A stretch of 64,000 nt of DNA from the NCBI GenBank assembly GCA_034770075.1, contig CM068385.1, positions 71,678,479 through 71,742,478 of the forward strand, written 5' to 3'. Source of the DNA: Aralia elata. Its lineage: Eukaryota > Streptophyta > Magnoliopsida > Apiales > Araliaceae. The translations under genes were made by a program, and so were the position numbers. Shown here one piece after another: positions 32,326 to 42,807 of the stretch (position 1 is its first letter; every line of letters starts with the position of its first letter). The notes below the pieces were generated by a model. It was not told the DNA's origin. It saw only the letters and a program-made list of their open reading frames with translations, and did no database searches.

Positions 32326-34366
32326 ATGGCAAGGCATAGCGGTGGAGGTCGCCGTGGTGGTGGCCAAGCAGGATCCCGCGACGGGTCTCAGGGTGGGACG
32401 TCGTCATCAACTAGTAAGTTTCCATCTTTTTGGAGATTAATTGTTTAACGTATATGAAAATACTATATTTAAATAATTTCATCACTTAAACTTTCAGATA
32501 CTGGTCGTCGACGTCAGCGAGGGACTAACATCGGATTATTTGGGCGTCCGCTGACAGTTCCACACACTGTCCTTGTAGATGTCGACTCGGCGTAGTAAGT
32601 GTCTAATATAATATAACTCACGCAATTATATTACTTTATATGATTGCATGATTAACGTAACACATATATTGTCTGCTTATTTCGTGTTGTAGTATCATGG
32701 ACCCTGTCGCTAAGCATATGCTACACGCCATTTACTTAACACACATGCCTACTAGTTGTATGCAATACATTCAGTACGCGCAGTATGATGCCAGATTTAT
32801 GGAGACTGTGCTACGAGAGTTTCACGTAAGTCGAGTTACATAATTTAAATTAAAAACCATCGTAGGTATTTACACATTTATCAATTAATTTCTGATATGT
32901 TAACATTCTTTGTATAGATTTATTATAGATATGAGAAGGCAATCCCACAAGCAGCCGACGACAGTGTTATTATTGCACATGTCGCAAAGAACTATGTCGG
33001 TTGGCTGTACGAGATGATACAACAGGCCACCCGGTCAGTTGTCGAGCAGCCCGGGACTACCATACGCGATCATCAGCCCGATATAGTCTCTGATGCAGCA
33101 TGGGAGGCTATGTGTACGCACTGCGATGATGATGACTTCAAGAAAAAGTCCGAGCAGGCAAAAACGAATCGTGGCCAGCTCCGAGTCGTACACATTATCG
33201 GCTCACGGTGATTTGAGGAAGTGAAGTCGGTAAGTATCTCAATTTAATTCTTTAGATTCTCGATTGTCATTACCATACTTAATAAATGTTATTTGAATGT
33301 ATTTATTAGGACATGCGGGCGAGCTTGGGCCGACCTCCTCCCATGCTAGAGTTTTGGGATAGAGCCCACACGCCTAAAGATTCTAGCATATCTCCCGCAT
33401 CATTAGCTATACGGGTAAGACAAATATCAATTAATTTTTAGTAATTATTAATATTAGGTAGTTAATAAAATGATTTAATTAACTTACATATACAAATTAA
33501 ATTACAGGACCGATTTCAGAATCTTCGGGACCAACGTGTAGCTGAGTTGCGGGATGCTAGGGGGGTTTCTGAGCAGTTAGATTCCACTATCCCTCCTCTT
33601 GAGATTAAATTATCTTGGGATGAGGAGCTGAGACCATGGGTTGTGTCTCAGGATCCCCCTAGTAGCAGTACCAGCATGTATCGAGTGCTGGGCATACCGA
33701 GGATACTGGCGTATACACTACCTAGAGGTAATATTATTTCTGATTAGTTAAGATAAATTAACTGCAAATATTATTAGTAATGTTATATTTATTTTGTAGG
33801 CTCTAGTCAGCGCCAGCGTCTGAAAGCACTTGTTGGACCATCTCATCTAGGCGCTGGCTTGGACGACGAGATTTTCTAGAGGGTCATGGCGACGGTGTCA
33901 GAGACGTTTCATATGGATCCAGTTATCCGTCGTCAGAAGTTGCCCAATTGAGCTCGCCTTCATCAGCTAGCTCAGGATATTACAACAGGGGCTACCGTCG
34001 AGAGTTCGGGTATCCCGTAGGAGCAGTTCATCGCGATACGCGACGAGGTGCTCTGGTTAGTGGTTACCTTACTCTCGGAGGCTTTTGGCCCGATAGGGAG
34101 TCAGCCCCCACCTACTCAGGTATTATATTTATTTTAAGTTAATTAATCTACATGTTATTTAATTTTCATACTGTCTCTTTAATTCTCTCATACAGACTAA
34201 TGCGTTATATTTTTAATTGTATCAACAGTGTGGCGATCCTGATATCGTTGGTAATGGCGAGCAAGGGGATGATGATGAGGATGGGGATTTACAGACCCCA
34301 AAGCAGATTTGTCGACCCCCGCTCGATAATTCCCCTACTAGTAGTGGTAGTACTAGATTAGGTTGA
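32326..34366 (+). pseudogene. tnpA-like: Second CACTA gene, Transposase_24-like, eight exons
   Basis: ATG at 32326 starts a Gly/Arg-rich N-terminus. Exons can be followed by consensus GTAAG/TAG borders with matching phase: 32326-32413, 32498-32594, 32693-32825, 32918-33229, 33310-33414, 33508-33727, 33800-34119 and 34229-34366. Exon 4 holds AWEAMCTHCDDDDF and KSEQAKTNRGQLR, the landmark of the Transposase_24 (PF03004, Ptta/En-Spm) family. Exon 8 ends in an acidic segment and TGA. Four in-frame stops (TGA at 33209-33211; three in exon 7) are the only breaks; splice borders are intact. The product would correspond to the second, TNPA-like DNA-binding protein of CACTA elements. Confidence 0.75.
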
Positions 34367-34650
34367 TAGTGTATATATAACATGTATCTACTTAGATGTT
34401 TTGTAAAACATTGTAATTTACTTTAGTTTTGTAAATATTTCGGCGTTATATCATTGTTCTTTGTAGTTTATAAGTTATAGCATTGTCATTTAATGTTATA
34501 TGTTTGAAGAAAGGAAATAGGTTGTATTATGGTGGTGATTATGATATATGTTGTTGTTGTATATATTGTTGGGATAAAGGAAGTTACAGGTACAAAAATG
34601 GGATTTAAAAATCTGGAAATTATAAAAATAAAAATAAAAATTTAAAAAAA
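34367..34650 (+). other. 3' untranslated region of the second CACTA gene
   Basis: AT- and T-rich sequence with no coding frame between the stop codon and the subterminal repeats; contains several AATATT/TTGTAAT words that could serve in polyadenylation. Nothing else seen. Confidence 0.4.
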
Positions 34651-34654
34651 AACA

Positions 34655-35080
34655 TGCTATTTCCGACGGAATAAGGTAAATCCGACAGAATTTCCGTCGA
34701 AAATATGATTTAGAATTTATTTTTAGAAATAAAAAAAATCAACATTTTCGACGGAATATCCCTAATGTCCGACGAAAATTCCGTCTGATATAAGGCTTGC
34801 ACGATCGGCTGGAGAGTGACACGTGTCCCTACTTAGTTCCGACGGAATAAGTCCATCAAAAATAGTCCATCGAATATAGATAATTACGACGAATAATCCG
34901 TCAGCATAATTCCGTCGAAAATATTTAGGCCCGACGGAATTTTTGACGGACTTAAGCTCGACGACCTTATTTCCGGCCGAATGGTCGACATAATATTCCG
35001 TCGAAAATAACGTTATTCAGATGGAATAGGCTCATTTTCGACAGAATATTCCGTCGAAATTAGGGTTTTTTCTTGTAGTG
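34655..35080. repeat. CACTA right subterminal repeats and terminal inverted repeat
   Basis: About fourteen copies, in both orientations, of TTCCGACGGAAT or its complement ATTCCGTCGAAAA, packed in 400 bp and ending in the terminus TTTTTTCTTGTAGTG. The same motif appears twice at 9271-9297 on the other side. Arrays of this kind are the binding sites of the TNPA-type protein in En/Spm. Confidence 0.92.
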
Positions 35081-36357
35081 CGATGACCCAACAGCGGTAG
35101 CCGCCCAAGAAAACCCTCCGGTTTGAAAATCAATATAAGGTTTGGGAGAATAAAGCGATTAACCATGGAGGCATTAGGGTTTAGAGCCAATATAATAATA
35201 TTGTGTGTGTATTGCACCTCTTGTACCTTATAGTTATAGAGTTTCTACACCGTATTAGGAGGGAATGATCCTTAGTTGAGTCAACTAAGGAATTGTCCTC
35301 TATTGAGTCCCTGTAGGAAAGGATATTTCCATATAGAAATGGAATGCTTTATGAATATTACTAGCTGATACTTGGTAGGCAAGTAATATCAAGGCGGTAA
35401 ATACCTTGGCCCTATCCAAGTTCAAGGTAAGCTAAAATATATTTAACTATGGCTCATTGGGTCAAGCCCAATTAGGAGCTGGCGAAATATGGCCTTAACA
35501 TTGCCCCTCCACTCCTTTAGAGAATAAAGTGAGGCGGAGGAGTTAACATTAAGAAAAGGATTTGGGAGTCCGAAGGACTACCACGACCGAAGACAAAGCC
35601 CAAAAGGAGAATCCAATATATTACTAGATGGGCTACCCTTAGTTTAGAAGCAATGCATTTATCCTTTTAAAAAGGAAGCAATTTGCTCAATGTGGGCTTC
35701 AAGGAAGTGAACTTTAACCCATTTAGGAATCAAGGATTTGGGTCGCCAATTATATATCCCGAATAGGTACTCTTCGCACATTGGATCGCACTGCAGAGCC
35801 TCACATAATAAGTTCTTTTAAAACTATTAGCTCAAAAGATGAGCAGTCATGCAGAAAAAAGCGATAGAGACAAAAGGTGTAGAGGTCTCAATTAACACTA
35901 TTTAGACTGCGTCATTTGCAATTTTGAGATTTTCGGTGATTGAGCAAGTTTTTTTAATATGCTTAGAGATGAAAGTCGTAACGATGATATGTTCTCCCAA
36001 AGATAATTGTTTATACAAAACTTTATCCGATTCTAGGAAGTTCACATTATATGTACAAATAAAAATAACATGGATAAAATAAAAGTTGATTTTTAAAATT
36101 TAAAAAAACTGATTAGAAATTGAGAACATGAATTTTGTGCCATCGTGAATAACATAGGACAGAGTACACAACGTTGTAATTAAATGAAGATATAATTTGT
36201 TCAGATCTGTGCAATAAATTAGCTAGCAAATAAGTTAATTGAATAGAGGAGATAAACACTTAGGTTTATTTTTGTAGCATTTTGTCCTCCTTTGTGTAGG
36301 TAGATGATATCCAGTAGAATGTTGAGTTAAACCTTATCTAACACCGAACATGTATGT
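35081..36357. repeat. Unassigned sequence X, copy 1
   Basis: 35097 to about 35500 is repeated at 52923-53321 with about 85-90 percent identity by eye. On the minus strand it shows CTATAA..TAAGGTACAAGAGG and a CTAAACCCTAAT leader-like segment, like an LTR or promoter region. 35500-36357 has no match in the window and no coding frame. The only open frame (minus, 35217-35032, 61 codons) spans the CACTA end and is not a gene. No structural boundary found, so element type is open. Confidence 0.6.
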
Positions 36358-36739
36358 TGTAATGACCGAGAATACTACGTGTCGCAATAAAGGTTATTTT
36401 TTTATATGAATCTTTATGAAGATTTGTAATATCCTGAATATTTATAGAACTTATAAATATAATATTGAATGACTAAAATTAGCTGTAAAGTTAATTTCGA
36501 GGATGAAATTCTTTGAAGTAGGGGTGAATGTAATATCCTGAATATTTATGAGGCTTATAAATACGATCGTATATGGTTAGAGGTTAATTTAGTAACCTAA
36601 AACTAGGTATCGAGAAGTTTAAAACCTTAAGACCTAATGAGATTCGAATTTATGTGCTTAATAAAGATCCAAATGATATTTCGAAGCAGGTGTTTTGTGA
36701 TTATATTATGTAAACGATGAATTAGGTCAAATAAATTTT

Positions 36740-36960
36740 TTTTCGAAGCTGCTTAGTCGTGCTTACATTGACAAAATGATTTGTCGTGCTTTTCACGATT
36801 TCACCAAGAAGTATCCTGATAAGTTATTTTTAGTAAGCTACTGTGTCGTGCTTAAACTGATATAGTGCTTTGTCGTGCTTACGCTTTGTCATGCTTATGC
36901 TGACAAGCTGCTTTGTCGTGCTTATAATTTGTCGTGCTTACGCCTGGCACACGCCAGCTT
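36740..36960 (+). repeat. Short GTCGTGCTTA repeats in the LTR
   Basis: TTTGTCGTGCTTA and close variants occur about eight times, partly as AGCTGCTT..GTCGTGCTTA units. The same words appear in reverse complement (TAAGCACGAC) at 52433-52565 in the solo LTR of this family. Confidence 0.8.
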
Positions 36961-37266
36961 ACGCCTAGCTCACGCTAGGTACTAAAGTGTAATTAACCTA
37001 GGTACCAAAGTGTAATAAGCCGAGCCCCTAACGTGCAATTAGTGAAACTTGGTTTTTCTATAAATAGCAAGCTCAGTTCACTCATTCCTTACTATTTTTC
37101 AAAAGTAGTTCAAGAGCAAAAATACTCTATATTTATATTCTGAGAGATATTGTGAGATAAAAATTACTTTCTAACCATCGAAGCGCTGCGTGATTGGAAG
37201 TAAAGCTAGCAACTACAGGAGGTATTACTCTAGTTGTTATTATTTTCATTCTTCTTTATATATATA

Positions 37267-37742
37267 GTAAAAATATACTTTTATAAGCAGTTATAATGCC
37301 CAAATTATTTTAAGTATATAGTACAAAAGTCCTATTTACAAGCAGTTATAATGCCCAAATTATTTTAAGTATATAGTACAAAAGTCCTATTTATAAGCAG
37401 TTATAATGCCCAAATTATTTTAAGTATATAGTACGAAAGTCCTATTTTTAAGTAGTTATAATGTCTGATTTATTTCTCTTATATATTAGAAAATATATTT
37501 TTATAAGCAGTTACTATGTCCGATTTTCTTCAAGTATTTAGTAAAAATATTCATTTTATAAACAGTTATAATGCTGAAATTATTTCAAATATAATAGCCG
37601 AATATTCATTTAGAAGCAGTTATAATGCTCAATTTATTTTAAATATAGTTGATGAATATTCATTTTATATGCAGTTATAATGCTGAAATTATTTCATGTA
37701 TATTAGAAGGAGTCTTATTTATAAGCGGTTATAATACCCGAA
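37267..37742 (+). repeat. 55-bp minisatellite in the LTR, about nine copies
   Basis: Unit of 55 bp containing AAGCAGTTATAATGCCCAAA and a variable TATATAGTA-rich half. The first three copies are nearly identical and later ones diverge. The reverse complement array lies at about 51600-51970 in the solo LTR, with its own copy pattern. Confidence 0.9.
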
Positions 37743-40700
37743 ATAAAACTTACAAGATTTAATCGTTAAAATGCTGAATTAGCCTTGCACAATCTAAGGA
37801 AAGGAAAAGCTTGGAGGATAAAAGTTCTAGAGCTTACCCTTCAAGAGATTGGGCGAGGAATGAAACATTAGCGTTAACATATTATCCATATTCAGGAAAG
37901 TCTACTTAATTATTGAAATGCACTTCGTGCAATAACGTGTCTTATTTATGAGGTTTATTATTATGCAAGTATTGTTTCCTTTGCACTCCGTGCATTAACA
38001 TGCTTGTTATCTTTTATGTGCAACGTGATAGTGATTGTTGAATTTCAATTGAAAACCATGTTAGTATCTGAGTTGAACAACTCTCTTGTATGGGCAAGAG
38101 TTTAAGATGTGTTAGAAAACCGATCTAACTCACTGAGGTAACATTTATCGCAGTGTAGAGGTATCATAGAAGCGATATACACTGTTGATACAATTGTAGC
38201 AGTGGTGATGAGACGGGGAACTAATTCATTAGTTTGTGGGTGGGGAACCACTCAGTTCATTATATTGATAATCGTTGAAATCTTGTATCAACTTATTCTG
38301 TATATATATCTTGAAAAGATGATTCTCTTCTCATATATATATATATCTGTTAGATTTGTTGGGCATTCTTAGGCTCATTCTTGCAATTATCTTAAAACAA
38401 ATTATAGCTAAGGAAGAATTACCAGACGATTCTGGCGGTACAAAGAAAGTTGAAGATGTAGAAGATTTAAACTATGCTAGATTAACATTATTGACAATGT
38501 CTAGAAAGTTCTGACGAGGAAAGGGGTTAGGTCATTTAATTACGCGTCGTTTTAACGGAAAGCTCCCTCTTTCCTGGGAACTACCTGGTTGCTAATATTG
38601 TAACTCTTGGATAGAGAAATGGAGATTTATTTTTAAGTCTTTTAGGACTTATTTGTAATAAGAACAAGTTATCTGGGAATGTTGTAACAATGAACAAGTC
38701 AAGATTTCTATATACGTTTCAAATCAATTATATTGCGAGTTTTTATAGACATTTATTGTGTACACTACTTTTAAGTTAATGAATGTGATGAATAAGGTTG
38801 TACACGTAAGCACGAAGTCTGACCTGGCTAAAAGAAGCTAGCAGGTGGATTTTCGGGGCTTTACAAGATTTGTTTTAAGCATATGTGTGAATGTGTGTAT
38901 GTGATGAAGTATGTGATGAGGATTGAGTAAGTTAGTTAATTTATTTATTTTTAAATTGACTAAGGAATGAAAAAGAAGCTAAGATGAATGATTAACTAAG
39001 TTGATTGAGAAGAAGCAAGATAAGTGTATGTTATGAATTAACATAGCTTGAATGTTGGCCTTGAATGGAAAATAAAGAGATTAATGATCATTAAATGATT
39101 AACTAGTATGACTAATATAGAGTGTTTGTATGAATATGGATAGATATATGTATAATAATTTGTCGATCGAACGATAAGAGTTTTCAAGCCAATTAGAGCT
39201 AATTGAGTTAAGGAATTAGTGGAACAAAAAGGAAAGCCAAAAGATAAGAATTTATTGAGTTAAGCTTATTTTACTAACTAAGTAAAGCTTGAAATGATAG
39301 TCTCGTATGATTATGTATGATGACTTAAATAAATTATGCTAACGAGCTAGTAAATTTTGTTAAAGGTCGAAAATGTGCTAAGTAAATAACCTAGACGACA
39401 AACCCTAGCGCATTGCTATTTAGGGTAGTCCAAGATTGGGATTATTAAGGCCCAACCTCAAGCACATACCAAGCCCAAACCATGGCCCAATGGGTGGCCC
39501 AATGTAAGACTTGATGACATAAGCATGTGAATAGTAGCATGATGTCATAAATGAAGATAAAAGAAAAGCAAAATGAAAGGAAATAATGGGAGGAGAAATC
39601 TGGCCATTTGAGGGCCCCATATTAGGGGGAGATGGTGGTCAAAATGTGGGCCCCACATAAAAGAAAAATGAGGCAAAAATTACTTGCAAGTATTCTTTTA
39701 TACATTTTTTCACTCCACCTCCATAAAATCCATCATTGTGGTTGTCAAGTCTTGGAGTAGTAAGCCTTGGATTAAGACCTTAAGCTTACTTAATTAAGAT
39801 GTTAGATGATTAAGGGATACTAAGAGAGGTTATGTAAATGCCTATAAGTAGAGGAGACTAAGAAGTTATGCACTTTGCTTTTATTTTCCATCCTTTTGCA
39901 AGTAAGAAGTTAGGAAGAGTTAAAGAGAGTGAGAGTAAGAGAGAGCAAGGAAGCTTGAGAAGTGAAGTAAGAAGGGAGGCCATGACTGGTAGTAGGCAAG
40001 GAGGAGAGAGTAGCAAGTCCATACAATCAAGAAGAGAAACTTATCTTCAACCTCTAGCAAGAAGGTATAAAATTTCAAAACCCTACCATTAACTTTCTTA
40101 GATTGGTTTATGTTTTTGCTTGATTGTTGTGGGAGTTTTACTTGTATGGTAGATCATAGTGGATTCTATAATATAAGAGAGGTTATGATGGAGTATATAT
40201 GTTTACTATGTGTTCTATGTATGAAAAACCATGAAAACATGGAAGCTTTCTAAGAAATCTTAAAGTTGAAAAAAAAACTGGAAATTTGCACGGAACTTAA
40301 GATTTGAACAAGCATAACTCTTAGACCATTTCAAATTTTTGAGTGAGGCCAAGTTCTGGAGTTAGATACACGAGTCTCCTAAAATCTCAAATTGGAATTT
40401 CTAGAAAATACCTTGTATATTTTTGTGGAGACAGATTTTGCCAAAACAGTCCAGACCCGAAAATATGACAAAACCCCCTGCCCTAAACTGTCCGTGCCCT
40501 GTTTAGACCACTTAAAATTTGAAATAAATTCTGGCCTTTTGGGACATAAAACTATATGATATAACGTAGCTCCTGTCCGAATTTGAACATATTACTACTT
40601 TGGACGAGTGAGTTATGACCATTTTAATTTTAGAATTTTAAAGACAAAAACTGTCATAACTTGAGTTATATAACTCCGATGACCACAAAATTTAAACTGA

Positions 40701-41466
40701 AATTTCATGTTAACATGTGTAAGATTCTGGCAAGAGTTTGGAATTTTCAGAGTTTGGCACGATATAGTTAATTTTGACAAGTTACGGACTTAAAACGAGT
40801 TTTTGAAAAATACTAAAGGAAGTTGAAAAATTCTAAAAAAATTATTTTTGTATGTGGAATATATGTATATATGTGTGGCCAGAAAAGAAAAAGAATAATA
40901 AAATGGTTAAGGAGACTTAATGAGGAAATTAAGTTTTAAACAGATTAAAAATAATTAAACCATAAAGTCGAGATTTATCGAAATAATTCCTACCGACTGG
41001 AATATGTTAATTTGTGACGTATAAGTCTATATAGATGCTAATTGCATATTTTTATGAAAGTATTATAAGTATAATGTGAGGGAACGTTTACGTTCGGATT
41101 AAGTCTGAAGAATGTTTACCGAGTTAGGTTTGATAATTGTCGGCAATGTTTTTACAAGGGTAACGATTAAGCGAATATTTATGGATATTGTAGGTTATTT
41201 GAATAACGACGTACTAAGGTTAAGCGTAAACAACGAGACAATCAAATATTCTAACTTCATTTGATTTTCATATTAAATGCAAAGATTACTCAAATTCTTG
41301 TAATTGAGCAAGTTTTATATTCAAACTCTTATTTGATGTTTTCTAAATGATAATTGCATGTTATATCCGCACTAAGGTGAATTTAAAAAATTCGTTTAGA
41401 TATTGAATCGTTAAGCATGAAATGTTCTAGTATGCATGAATTGCTTTGTTAATGAAAGTCTATGCC

Positions 41467-42807
41467 ACATCTATAAATAAGAGAAGTCTTATCACAGATT
41501 AGGGTTACACACTCTTGCATTAGATTGTGGAGAGTACTTGCAATTTCTATAGAGAGAGAAACTAGGGTTTTGCCAACACCCATCTTCTTGAACAATTATT
41601 CTTCCTTTGTGGATCACCTCTAGAGGCCAAACACTTGGGTGGCTAACGTTGATCAAGCAAAGGAATTTAGTCGGTGGAATTCAAGGAGAACGCGAAAGAA
41701 TTAGAGGTGAACTTATACCCGAGGAAGCTTTGATTCACGAGGGTATAATTCTCTATCTCTATCTCTTTCGTTAATTGATAATTGAACACAAAGAAAGATC
41801 ATGGTGATGGTTTGTATAAAAAATTTTAAAATCCGTTTTATCACGATTTCGCCCTATTTATGTAATTTGATTACATGCTTGCATTATATACAAACCTAAC
41901 AGTGGTATCAGAGCCTAATCCTTGTGTTAATTATTGATTTTGATGATTCCATGTATGAATTGATATGCGATACGATCGGATTTTTGGCAGAAAATTTTTC
42001 CTGAATCTGCATCGCGGCGCGGTCGCGCCGCTTCCAGTTCATTCTGGAGCGCGGCCGCGTCCTAACCCAGGAAACGTTTCTGCGGGTGCAGCACGACCGC
42101 ACCGCTCCTAGTTCAATTTGGAGGGTGGCCGCCCCAGTATGCAGAGTTTGAATTTTTTTTTCTCAATTAACATAAATGGTTTATTTAATTGATAAAAGTT
42201 TAAAATAAAGATGTTTATTTTATGTGAAATATGATTTCAGATTGCTAAAATTAAAGGAGTTTAATTTGGATTTGTTTTTTGATTAAAATAAAAGAGTTTA
42301 TTTTGTTTCAAAAACTAAATATTAGCAAAACTTTTGCCCATTACTTGATATCAATGCATATATGGAATGGTTTTATTATTCATGAGATGAATGTTATTTA
42401 TTGATGCATATGGAGGTATGTATGATAATAAATAGAGATTGATTATGGACTATTGACCAATGTGTGATTGAAATTAATTTAGAGGATGCTTGAATGAATG
42501 AGTTTTTATAAATGGGGTCTGCGTAACTCGTCTTCTCTAGTTTTTCTTAATGTAAATTCTATCTTCCTCCTATGTACTTCCCCTTGACTGATGATCAAGG
42601 TTTCAATTTATTTTAAATAGTTTATGTAATAGGATTAGTTAGAATTATTTTGAAGAATTAGAGACTAAGGAGCAAGGAGCGCTTAAAGACCCGTTTATAA
42701 TGGTGTCCGGGTTTTAAATGTATTAGTTATATTTCAATTTAATTCTTGCACCCTAGGTTTGACCTTTTGGTTCACTTGGTGGCTCTAGTGAGGAAAGTTT
42801 GAATAAA
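41467..42807 (+). mobile_element. copia LTR (U5 side) and leader fragment, plus orientation
   Basis: 41467-41901 matches the reverse complement of about 7530-7092, starting exactly at the TATA element (CATCTATAAATAAG) and ending with CTAACA. A canonical primer site TGGTATCAGAGC follows at 41903-41914, then a leader whose later part (42340-42790) matches the reverse complement of about 6380-5925. The upstream half of the LTR and everything from gag on are missing. It belongs to the same family as the element at 1-8916 but keeps a better primer site. Confidence 0.88.
42000..42135 (+). repeat. GC-rich palindromic leader module, two diverged units
   Basis: GCGGCGCGGTCGCGCCGC (8-bp perfect arms) and GCGCGGCCGCG lie in an otherwise AT-rich leader. 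A unit GGTCGCGCCGCTTCCAGTTC with following TTCTGGAG and GCGGCCGC recurs about 80 bases later as GACCGCACCGCTCCTAGTTC with TTTGGAG and GTGGCCGC. The minus-strand copia copy has no such module at this place. Confidence 0.8.

Larger units (their letters stand above)
30857..35080 (+). mobile_element. CACTA transposon, right part, with intact right terminus
   Basis: Continues the transposase frame interrupted at 12934, then carries DUF4216, an acidic tail, a second multi-exon gene and a subterminal repeat zone, ending in CTTGTAGTG at 35072-35080. The reverse complement CACTACAAG is the canonical CACTA end. The next three bases, CGA, would be the 3-bp target duplication; the partner is outside the window. 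Confidence 0.9.
36425..38865 (+). mobile_element. Gypsy deletion derivative: 5' LTR stub, polypurine tract, full 3' LTR
   Basis: Flanked by the perfect duplication AGATT (36420-36424 and 38866-38870). It begins with an LTR start TGTAATATCCTGAATATTTA, jumps after about 65 bases to TTCGAGGATGAAATTCTTTG, the typical 3' internal end, then a tract AAGTAGGGGTGAA, and then a full LTR from 36529 (again TGTAATATCCTGAATATTTA) to TTTACA at 38865. The whole coding region and most of the 5' LTR are gone, yet the outer ends and duplication remain. Confidence 0.9.
36358..41466 (+). mobile_element. Tekay-type gypsy LTR fragment A, interrupted
   Basis: 36358-36424 (TGTAATGACCGAGAATACTA) and 38866-41466 together match the reverse complement of the LTR at 56912-54260 in order. 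It stops at GTCTATGCCAC (41466) where that LTR continues; the last 940 or so bases are missing. So this is a 5' LTR, 3' LTR or solo LTR that lost its end when the copia fragment became joined to it. A 2.4 kb element lies at 36425-38865. The open frame 39868-40092 (Ser/Arg-rich) is LTR sequence only. Confidence 0.82.

Noticed and set aside
35032..35217. 61-codon minus frame at the CACTA end
   Set aside because: Spans the transposon terminus into unrelated flank; no domain.
39868..40092. 74-codon Ser/Arg-rich frame
   Set aside because: Within LTR fragment A; low-complexity purine-rich sequence, no homologue in the sister LTR.
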